DNA of 41,739 bases, from contig JARGOZ010000048.1 in NCBI GenBank assembly GCA_029213025.1, forward strand, positions 1 through 41,739, in the 5' to 3' direction. How positions within the stretch are numbered: the stretch's first letter is position 1; every line of letters begins with the position of its first letter. Below are positions 23,801 to 35,800 of this stretch, one piece after another. The position numbers were made by a program, and so were the translations under genes. The DNA is from Verrucomicrobiales bacterium (GTDB taxonomy: Bacteria; Verrucomicrobiota; Verrucomicrobiia; Verrucomicrobiales; DEV007). The notes beneath the pieces were generated by a model. It saw only the letters and a program-made list of their open reading frames with translations. It was not told the origin of the DNA and made no database searches.

Positions 23801-26800
23801 ATGAAGAACCGTTCTTTCCTTGACAGAATTTTGTCCCGCAACAAGGCACCTGAAGCATCTGTTGAACCCCGTCAATATGTTGCTGAGCAGTTGGAAGCCA
23901 GGATTCTGTTTTCCGGTGCCCCGGTTGATGCCGCACCGGTGGAAGAAGCTCCTCAGGAAACTGCAGGTACGGTTTTAGTCACCAACTCCCGGTTCGAAAG
24001 CGTCGATGATTTTGGCGAATCGGCTCAATTTGTTCTTGCCACCGAACTGGACGACAATGACCTGCAAAGTGAAGATCAAATTGTTTCTCTGATTAGTTTT
24101 GACAACCTCAGTGAAGAGGAAATTGAGCAACTCGCTCAAACTGCGGTGGAATACTGGAAAGGAAAAGATCTCACCGAAGAGCAAACTGATTTGCTGGAGG
24201 CGCTCGAAGTCTCGCTGGTCGACCTGGACGCTTTTGAGGATATGATCGCTCCGGATGACTCCGATCCTGAGCAGTGGATCGTGGAGGAAAATGTTCTCGG
24301 GGATGATGTGGAGTTTGCCGACTTGAGTTCCCTGTTTATTCCTGAAACTCTGGTTCAGGGGCTGGACCTGATCATCGGATTGCTCGAAGAGATGAACGAC
24401 CCGATCGGTCTTCAGGAGTTGGCGGAAGCACAGGTGGCGAAAAGAACCACCGAAGTTGCGCAAATGCCGCTTACCACGAGTACACTCGATGAACTGGCTG
24501 AAGCTGCAGAGGAGCGCTGGATCCAGTCCGGGCTGACCGCCGAACAAATTGCGGCGCTGAATTCCATCCAATACCGCATCGTGGATTTGGAGGGAAGTGA
24601 TCTCGGTTATGCCGAAGGAACTGTCATCACGATAGATATCGATGCGGCGGGCCGTCAGTGGTTCGTCGATTCAACTCCGTTACTGGATGAAGAATTTCAG
24701 GGTGTCGCGGGAAGTGACACACAATTAAATGCCCGGATTGGAGAAGCCGCCCGCGACCGGATTGATTTGGTTACGGTATTGATGCACGAGCAGGGGCACA
24801 TCCTCGGCTTGTTGGATCTCAACTCGTCCCAGCGGGACAATTTGATGTTCGGAGTATTGGGCACCGGGGAGCGCCGTCTGATGGAAACCGGTCAGGCTGA
24901 GGGAAGTTCGCCTCTGTCACTGGAAGGTAAACATTTTATGACCACTTTCGCCATGGTTGCTGATGGCACCGGCACCTTTGCATGGAATGATCCGCTCCTC
25001 TGGACCGGAGGAGGCGGTACCGATTACCCCGGATTCGATGGGACGAACCCAACCACAGATGACAGTGCCTCGATCGCTTTCAGCAACGGCGTGGGGAATA
25101 TTGATCTCGGCGGGAATACCTACACGATCAGCGCACTGGATATTACCGAAGGGGCCGGGAACGGCGACGGACGTTTTAGTAATGGTACTCTCGTGGTTTC
25201 GAATATCACCTACCTCTCAGGAGGTAGAGAAGTCTACTTTCAAAGTGATTCGATTATCAAAGGTCCCGATGGAGGTGATCTACTAATTACCAATACTCCG
25301 AACCATCTTCGATTCCTCGGTGAACTGAGGTCGGGAGTGGGCGGATCGATCACCGTTGACGGCAGCCGGGTGGTGCGGATCGATCCCACCACCTTTTCCG
25401 CCGATGTGTTCAATCACTCGATCACCAACCGTGACGACGGACTTACTCCGGGATTTTCCGGACTGGGTAGCTATATCCAGTTTGCCTATACTAATACCGG
25501 AACCGCTGGATCGGCTTTTGTCGGGACCTACAATGTCAATTCCGATGGGTGGTTACTTCTCGACCGGGCCGGAACAAGCGGAACTCAGGCTCTGGCGGTG
25601 ACCAATCTTTCGCTCAATACCGATTGGCTCAACTACCGTAGTCAGGACACAACCGCCACTCGAATCATCGTGGAGAATCTGTTGCTCAACAACGCGGGCA
25701 GTGCAGTCGGAATCAATATCCAGGACTGGGGCAAATTATATGTAACCGCCGGTGGGACGATTGGTGGTGACCTCGATGCAGAACTGATCTTTGCAGGCAA
25801 CGGTCATGTCGAGCTGGAAGCCGGAGTCACCTCGGTCCGGACCGGCCCTACAACGATTGCCGGAGGCACGGTGCGGATTCAAGGCACAGAGCAACCGCTC
25901 GGAACCGGAGTGGTGACCATTCAATCCGGAGCGACTCTGGACATCGATGCCGATCACACCGCGATTCCGGGAAATCTGCCCACTATCATTGTCGAAGCCG
26001 GCGGAGCGCTGACCGGTGATCTGCGCGGATATACACTTGCCGATTTCGGTGCAATCGGCAGTGGTGCCAAAGTGCAACTGGCCGAAGGTGCGATCTGGAA
26101 CAGCCGTACCGGGGTGGATATTACTATCACGGAAATTCCCACGCTGCAGGGCGACCTGGTAAAAGGCTTGCAGACCTATAACGAGACCACCGATCTAAAT
26201 GCTTCCGGTAATGAGCTGTTTGGTTCGGTGGCTTTCAACGGCGACACCGATAACGAATACCGCGGCGTCATCACCGGTCTCACCGGTCAGGATCTGGACA
26301 TCGAAGTTCTCAGCCACGGCAGCTCCAGTCTTACCAGTGTGGTGCGCTGGGACCGGGATAATGCCGGACAGGAAGGAGTGCTTACGCTGAACTCCGATAC
26401 CGGTGTAGTCAATGTGACTCTGCGGGAGAGTGGTATCGATGTCTATACCCGGGGTGCGGAAGGTCTCGGAACCAACGGCAACTGGACTACACTTAATATC
26501 GCCGGCGAAAGTCCGGCGACAGCTTACAACCAGCGGATTCTTTTCCGTCAGAGTTCCGGTGCCGACACTGGCTACACGGTTGGCGCCGGGCAGACTTTGA
26601 ATGTTGCCAACGCGCGTCTCGATTTTGCTACCAATGCGGCCGGCCAATCGATTCACGCCAACGCGGTAGTAAATATTCAATCCGGAGGTGTGTTGTTCCT
26701 CGATGATGATCTCGCCACTTCCGGTACTTTCAACATAGAGGACGGCGGTATTGTCTGGATCAATGCAGCGACCCGGTTGGATAACGGTGCTGCCTTTAAT

Positions 26801-29800
26801 TTTGCGTCCGGTGCCACTCTGGTGATCGACAATGATCTGGATCCGACCGGCATGACCAACCTTCTCGTCGCGCTCAGTGCGGTGGGAGTTAACATCGTTT
26901 TCAATGATGCTGATGCCGATACTCTCGTCGGTGGATTGACTCTTGCTGACAATGCGGTGATGACCGGTCGCGGGTCAGGTAGTAACGATTTTGGCGACGA
27001 TATCAATTTTACCGCGGTCGGATCAGACGGTACCAACAGCGTCACCTTTATCGCTGCGGACGTTGTTCAGGCAGACGGGGATACTGCTAACGACCTGCGC
27101 CTCGACTTGAACGGCAATGTTTTCCTTAGCGGCGTCGACATTACTATCGGCTCGGCTCAACCCACTGTCACGGTTGTCGACGGCAATGTTTACATCAATC
27201 AGTTCGAAGTGGCTCCCGGCGGAATCATCGATTTCCAGGGCACTACTGTGGAAGTGGGCAATGTAACCGTGGAATCGGGGCGGCTCCTTCAGGGTGACGG
27301 GGATACCGATACATTTACTGCGGACAGTTTGATCCATAACTCGAGCGAAACATCGATTTTCTCCCGTGGAACCGCAACTATCGCAGGCGATGTGACCATA
27401 TCAGCCGGTATCGTGGATTTTGACCGGGCCGACAGCGCTATCACAGGTAGCGTGATCGGCGGTGATGTGATAATCGGTGGAGGCTCCGGCACGGCGGAAT
27501 TGCAGGTGGGCTATACCGGAACAACCGGCCCTGTCTATTCTGACCTGGTACTTGATGGCAGCTTCACAGGTGGGGATATCTATGTGAACCAGGGAGGTCA
27601 TTTTCAACTGGAGATCCTTACTGATACCGTAAGACGGGGCCCGCTAACCATCGGGCAGACTTTTGTGATTTCCGGGGACAACACGACAAGTAATCTCAAC
27701 TCACAACTGGAGCACGACATTCAGGGCAACACTCCTGCTGCTGACAGTCCCAACCCCGGTGATCCAGCCGGGGTGCGGGCGGTTCACTACGCGGATATCC
27801 AGCTGGAGGATGGTGCCGTGCTGGGAATTAACGAATTTGACGGATCCGCCAGCGCCACTCTGGTTCTGCGTGGTAACGCGACAGTGAGTGCCCTTGGCGG
27901 CGCAGATCCTTTTGACCTTGTAGATGTCTCATCTGATGTTCCCGGCACTGCCCGGACTTTGACCATCGGGGAAGTCGGCGAGCCATTTGTGACCGCACTG
28001 CTGGGAACGCTCGATAGCGACAGCAGCCTCAATGTTCAGGTGGGTTCCTCTGTTGATGTTTCCGCCGCAACGATCAATGGCGGTCTACTGGGTGCCGGTA
28101 CCGTAAGTGGCCCGGTTGTGATTGGTGCTTCCGGGTATCTCGCAGGTGGCGGTCTCGATCAACAGGGCGCTTTGATTGTGGTTGGTGATGTCAGTTTTGC
28201 AGCGGGCGGGAAGTTTCTCGTCCAGGTTGATGATGCCACCGACATCGCGACAACCGTTCAGGTGGTTGGTGATATAGATTTCAGCGGCGCTACCATAGAT
28301 TTCCTCACCGGCAGTATCGGTGATGATGACAGTTACACGATTCTTACCGCGACCGGCACGATCAGTGGTTTGGCGACCGGAGACGTCTTCGGTGACTATG
28401 CCGTGGACATAACAGACGGAGTCGTCAGGCTGGTGCGCAATGTCGCGCAGTTTACCCTTACCGGAAATGGCGAACCGATTGCTTTCGGCGATAACTCTCC
28501 GAGCACCGGTGACCACACCATCCTCGGGGCACGACTTACCAATGGTCCCGACATTCAAAGGACCTTCACGATCTCCAACCCGGGAACGGAAGATCTGACA
28601 ATCTCCGATATCACGGTTGGCGATTCGGTTCATTTCGCGATTGTCAATTTCACCCTCGGCACCGTGGTCGCTCCGGGAGGCAGTGTGACATTTGATGTAG
28701 TGTTCCTCGGCGATGCGACTGCCGGTGATTACACCACTACCGTGACGGTTGATCACAACGACACCTTCTTTGCCGACAACGGACCGGATGATTCGCCATT
28801 CGTGTTTGATGTCAGCGCCACGCAGTCGATTTTCGCCTCTCTGCCGCAGACCCGGGTTGAAGTGACCGACGGCAAAATCGTCATCACCGACACCAACCCC
28901 GACGGCGGGAAAAACGATGCCCTGACCATCACCCAGGACGGCACGGATATTATTATTCGCAGCACCACTGGAGTTCAGGACATTCAGGCGCTTAACGGTG
29001 TTGCTCAAACCAACGGGCAGGAAGTCAGAATCGCCAATGGCCTGGAAACCAATGGAATTACCTTTAATCTCAGTGGCGAAGCTTTTGCGGGAGGAGACGT
29101 GGTCATCATAGGATCCGATCTACTTCTTCACGGCGACTTCATTGTCAATGACGGCGATATCCAGTTGGCCGCAGACGTGAGGATCACCGCATCCAATGCG
29201 ACCTTCAACGGCTCGATCAACTCCGTCCCCGGGGAGAATTATGCACTCAGCTTTGGTGCCGCCACCGGAACGGTGACCTTTAACGGCTTCGTCGGTGCGA
29301 CAGACGCGCTTGCCAGTCTCGATACGACGGGAGCTTCATCGACTGTTTTTGGCGACAATGCCGCTGTAACTCAATCCGGTCTGACTCTGAACTGGGATGC
29401 GGCTCTTGATCGCGGCGACGGTACCTACTGGGATTCCACAGTGAACGCCACTGACACCGGTGTGCCTTCCACCTTTAACAGTACCAGTAACTCCAACCGC
29501 TGGGACTGGACAGGAGTAGGCACACTCTCGGCGGGCGACGTCTCCGCCACCTCCAACCTGGCCGGGGTGAGCCATGCCTTTGAATTGGGGATTTCCGGAG
29601 CCACCGGAGCCAACCTCACCTCCTTCGAAAACGAGATGTCCGTGGTGCGCAACGGCAGTGACTCCGACTGGTCGAATGAAAACTTCGCCCTCGAGCTGGT
29701 TTTCCGCACCCCGGATCTGACCGGCAGCCATGTGCTGTGGGAATCGGGTGCCGCCACCGGCAGTGACGGTTCAGTTCTGTATCTGGAAGACGGCAAAATC

Positions 29801-32800
29801 AAGCTGTCGGTGGAAGACACCGGCGTGATCCGCACCGTCGAGCTGGATCTGCCATCGGCCAACGAATTCCATCAGGTCACGGCATTTATTGATGTGGATA
29901 ACGACATTGTTCAGCTCTGGCTCAACGGCGGCCTTGTTGCCGGAGGATCGCAGGCGATCTCCACCGAAACCGGAGGAACCTTCAACGACTGGTCAACGAG
30001 CCAAAACGGGGGACTGGGCCGGGCCAATGATCAAATCAATATCTCCGGTCTCAGCACTTTCGACGGTGATTTCGCCGTGGTGCGTGCCTACCGCCTGCCG
30101 GGAGCCAACTTTGGCGATGCGGAAGTTTTGACCAACTGGAATGCGCTCAACACCGCCCGGGTAAATACCGTTTCGGTAACCACCAGTGGAGCCCAGAGTT
30201 ATTCCGCTTCGGTCACCCTCGGCGCTTCAACCACGCTGAGCGGAACAACTGTGACTTTCAACGGCGACGTGACTGACGACGGCAATGGCGCGACACTTTC
30301 CGAGCTTACTATCACTGCCACGGGCGGGGATCTCACTTTTCATGGTCAGGTGGGTGCCGCTGCTGAATTGAGCAGTCTGACCACTTCAGTCACGGGAACG
30401 ATTCGCTTCACCGGTGGCAGCGCCGCCGAGCCTCTCCAGGTGAAGTCGTCGGGAGTTCAGGTGTTCAACGGAGCGGTCGAAACCACTTCGGCAGATCCGG
30501 CCCGCTTTACCGCTGATCATCTTACCTTCGGTGGAACAGCGAATTTCGCCGGTGACACGGTCTTTCTTGCGGATGCCATTTCGGGGATCTACTACACCTC
30601 GCAGCCCGATTTTATCGGTCAAATCAGTTTCGCTGACGCGGTGACTTTCGCCGGAACCGCATCGGTTACCGCTGAGTCGTTCAGCTTTGCGGCCAGCCTT
30701 GCGCTTGGAGCGGGGGATTCCAGCTTTCTCGCCACCAATAACGGAACCTTTTCCGGCCGGATTACCGGTGCCGGAGCGAATCTCAACGTGCAGGTCGCCA
30801 ACGTGACCGATTTTGCCGGCGGCATGGATGTGGCCTCGATTAATACCTACTTCGGTGGCTACACCAAAATCGGCGGAGACGTGACCCTCAGCGGTTCGGT
30901 AAACAATGCCTTCAACAACCAGGTGCTGCTTAGCGGTGGCAATGTTGTTGTTGATGCAACCGGTGGAGCCGGCGGAGTGACCTTCGGATCTACTATTGAT
31001 AGTGGAAGCGGGGGGAACCAGTCTCTGACCGTAAATGCCAACTCGGATATTGTGTTCGGCGGCAACGTAGGCAGCGATGCCCTCGGCGCACTGTCTCAGG
31101 ATAATGGACTAGAGAAGTTGATCACCGGCGGAACCGGCACGGTGTATGTGAGAAATTATGGTACCGGCTACAACCCGGTCCTTGCCCCGATCGACGCTGA
31201 CGGGCCGAATCTGTTCCTCAATTACGTAGCCGGTCTCGATCCCGCCAGCACCAACCTCTGGGAGGATCTGGTCGGTCGATACGAAGACCTTGAAGGCTCC
31301 AGCACGGTCGATTATCTCAGCTCGAACAATTTTGGCGATCTGGATCTCAATACGAACGGCGCTCCCACTGCTGTTACCGATTCCGCTCACCAGGGAATTC
31401 GCGCTGCGTTTACCACTCCCGCAGTGGGGCGCAGCCTGGAGGATTTCTTCCCGATCAATGGCAGTAATCTGTCGAATGTCGATGCCTCTATCGAAGTTTG
31501 GGTCCGTCCGACTGACTTTACTGGAAATCATGTCATCTGGGAAACAGGACAGCAGGGCAGCGCGGGCGCCGGTTTGATTCTGGAAGGATCGATCCTTTAC
31601 TGGATGGTGCGCGAAAGTGCCACGAGCGGCGAGTATGTTTCCGTCGATCTGGTCAATGATTTGGGCCTCGACACCACTGATTTCATTCAAATCGTGGGAA
31701 TATACGATCGTGACCTTACCAGCACATCGGCCGCAGACGACCGGATTACTCTATTTGTTAACGGAGTCGAGGTTGTCGCTCCGGTGTATGGAAATATCGA
31801 TGACATCAGCTCGGGTGATGACCTGGGACTGGGCCGTGAGAACAGCAGTCTCGGTGGTTTCTCGGATAGTGAGACAACCAACCCGTTCCCGGGCAATGCC
31901 GATGATTATGACAATAACTTCGTCGGGGAAATCGCCATCTACCGTGTCTGGCGCGAAGCTCTCGACGCAGCTCAGGTGCAAGCTGCCTACGATGTTGTGC
32001 ATAACGGCATCACCATGGCAACCACCTCCGGCGTGGGATTCGGCGGCAATCCGGTGGTTCTCGAATCGGATCTCTCTCTGGGCGCTCTGATTATTGGAAT
32101 CGATGATGAAACGACCTTTGACCAGCTAACTGTGACCAACGGGTTCAGCCTCGACCTGACCAATGCGCACGACCTGTTATTCAATGTCGGATTTCCCTTT
32201 ACCAGTCCTCCGGCGAATAACACGACCTACACCATTATCGACAACCAGAATATCTCCGGAGGTCTGAGTGGCGTATTCGCCAACGCACCGGACGATACGG
32301 AATTCACCGCAAACGGGTTCCGGTGGAAGGTCAATTACAATGTGGGTGACGGAAACGACGTCGTCCTCACATTCCTCGGCGTGACCACCGTGCTCGACGC
32401 GGAACTCTCGCTGAGCGGAGGTGTGCTCACGGTGAGCGACGTGACATCTGATTCGGCGAACAATTTGACCATCACCGAAGTAAATGACGGCGGGGTTGAT
32501 TATCTGGTTTTCTCCAGCGCGGCGGGAGCCCTCGGGATTGCAGCAGGCTCGGACATGCCGGCCAATTTTGAACGGATTGGTGGCGACACAGTTCGGATCG
32601 ATAAAACGCTGGTGAGTTCGTTGATCGTGCAGACCGCTTTCCTCGGCGACGAGGATATCGACAGTTCGGAAGACACCGTCAATATCAACACCGATTTGAA
32701 TCTGTCGGGAGACCTTATTGTCACTGCTGACAACCTGTCCGTAAATGGAGTGTTGAGCTCGGGTGGAACCATCACCTTGCGGGGTGATACCGGCGTCAGC

Positions 32801-35800
32801 TTCGGCAGTTCAAATCCTGACCTGACCGGAAACTTGAATGTCACCGGTGGTATCATCAGCGTTAACACTACACTTAATGTGAGTGGAACATTGACCTTTG
32901 CAGGAACAAGTGCCGTGAATCTGAACGCTGATGTCACCTCGAACGGGCCACTCGACATATCGGTAACCTCTCCGGATCCGTCGGTCGCATCGGTCAACCT
33001 GAACAGCGCCAACCTGCGCTCCTCGCTCGGAAACATTACTTTGACGGGAACCAAGGTTCTCGGAGCCAGTCTGACTTTGCAGGCGGTTGATGTATTCCTT
33101 TTCGATGGCGACGACGCACTGATCGGATTTGTAAATAACACCTTCGGTAACACCAACCTGAACGGCAACACGCTCACCGTGGATGTGACCGGAGTCGATG
33201 GCTATCAGACTGGTCGTATTATCGGAGTCGGTTCACTGGTGAAAGAGGGAACGGGAACCTGGGATTTCAACGCCTATGGCGACATCACCACATTCCCGAA
33301 CAACAACACAGCCCCGAACCTGGAGGTTCGAAATGACTTCACCGGAGGCCCTGTGCTCGTGAATGCCGGAACTCTGGCTGTCGCCAAAGGTTCGCAATAT
33401 CAAGGGCGTGCCATTCGTAACACGCTGGATGTGGTGATCGCTTCAGGAGCAACTCTTGATTTGGTCCAGTCCAACACTCTTGGCGATCTTGTCCGGGTGC
33501 AAATTGATGCAGGTGGTACATTTATCCTCAACAGCGCTGACACCATCGGTTCAGTAACCGGTGCGGGAGCACTTGTTATAGAAGGCGGCTCTTTGCAAAT
33601 GCGTAACGATGGCATCAGAGAGTTTGCCGGGGAAATGACCGGTGACCAGAATCTACTTCTGCTTGGACAATACAATGCGGAACGACCCTGGATTCTGACG
33701 GAAACCGGATTCGGCACCTACACCGGGACGATCATTATCGGTAGTGCCACAGGGAACAGTATCGATGCCAACCCGCAGCACGGTCTATTTGTAAACGGCA
33801 TTACCGATGCCCAGGCGATCAGTGTGCGCAGTCAGCAGGAGGCTAACAATACCAATGACAACGTCGCCGGAACCCTGGGTGGTATCGGCACGATCCAGTC
33901 AACTGTGACCAGCCAAATTCTGACCACTTTCAAACCCGGTCAGGATGGTCGGGGCACGTTGTCGACCGGAACTCTCACCGTTGAAGGCAATGTGATCCTC
34001 GGCGCACCCAGCCAGGATGCGGCGATCAATGCCGAAGCCCTGATCACTCCCTACTACACCAATCTGGAAATGCGCGTCGATGACGCAGGCGGCACCAGCG
34101 ACCGGCTTGTAGTGACCGGTGATCTCGACATTTCTCTGACAGATTTGACGCTTTTTGAATTGGATGGATCTACCGTTCTGTCTGCTTCGGACGATGCCTA
34201 CTACACTCTGATTACCTACGGCGGCACCCTCACCGGAACGGAATTCAATTCGGTCACAGGTCTTCCTGCCGGTTATGAAATCAATTTCGATACCGCAGGG
34301 GAAATCCGGCTGACAACGATTGAACCGGCGGTTATCAATTTCACACCGTCTGACGACCTCTCAGGTTTGCAGGTCAATTCCGAGCTGGTGATTGAGTTCA
34401 ACCAGCCGATTCAGGCGGGAACCGGCAATATTACAATTGTCGGTGGTGCCAGCCCGGTCGTAATCCCGATTGGTGATCCTCAAATCTCGATTTCAGGAAG
34501 TATTCTGACAATCAATCCCGGTGCGAATCTGGAACTGGATACCGAATATCATGTTCTCATCGATGCTACAGCGATCACCGACACATCCGCAAGTCCCAAG
34601 GTTTTCCCCGGTATCTCAGATCCCACGACCTGGAACTTCAGAACCAGTGACACTCCGCCACCGGAAACCGTTGTCCGCCTGGATAATGGAGTTCTCACGA
34701 TTACCGATATCGAAGGCGACAGCGTGGATAATCTGACAATAATCGATGATGGACTGGGGCAATATGTCATCACTGACACGGGTGGTTTGACTGTTGGCGC
34801 GGGCATTGGGGTCAACGATACCGACCTCGCTCCGAACTCGGTTTCTGTAGGGAAGAACGGGATCACCAGTATTGTGTTCAACACGAAAAACGCCTCCGGC
34901 GATAGCAGCGCTGACGTCGTGACAATATCCAGTGCTATCATCCGTTCCGGAGATATCTCTATCACGGCGGAAACGATCTATCTCGATGCCCCAGTCGTTT
35001 CCACGGCCGGAACTGTTACTTTTAACGGCAACGTGATTCTGAATACCGACCTGTCGCTGGGCGGCAGCCGGATAAATTTCAACGGGACCGTCAACTCTGA
35101 CGCGGGACAAAACCGGGCGCTGAGCTTTGATGTGGGAACCGGAACCGTTGTATTCAACAGTGTAGTTGGAGGCACAGATGCTCTCTCGACTTTGGATACT
35201 TCAAATGCCACAGCCACATTGCTGGGTGATAATCCGGTGGTGGCTCAGCAGCCGTTCCTCAGTTTGAACTGGGATGCGGCGCTGGACCGGGGCGATGGTG
35301 TTTACTGGGATTCAACTATCAATGCCGGCGATGTGACGGCCGGTGCACCGCTCAGCACGGACCGCAGCGGCAACCGTTGGGACTGGACCGGGGTGACAAC
35401 TCTGGCACCTACTGATGTTTCGGCGACCTCCAATCTTGCGGGAATCACCTGGGCTTACGACCTCGGTGGAGCTAATGCCGGTGCTCAAATGGGTTCGTTC
35501 GAAAGCGAAGTCGGCTATCCTCTGCGTAACGGTAACGATCCCAACTGGACGGATGAAAACGTGGCGATTGAAATCGTTTTCAGTCCCGCCGCGAGCGATC
35601 TGGTTGGCGGACCTTTCATCGTCTGGGAATCCGGTAGTCAACCCGGCGAGGACGGCACTGCGATTTACATCGAAGATGGTGTGCTCAAACTCCTGACCGA
35701 AGACGCTACTGTGTCGAGGACCGTCGTTCTTTCAACGCCGCTGGTTGCCGGTCAATTTTACCAGTTGATGGCGATGATTGATTTGGGTAACGACCTCGCT

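Noticed and set aside
28085..29008. Long minus-strand reading frames inside the giant gene, such as this 307-codon one
   Set aside because: They lie opposite a continuous, domain-bearing plus-strand frame, have no recognisable domains, and are expected from the base composition of repetitive beta-rich coding DNA.
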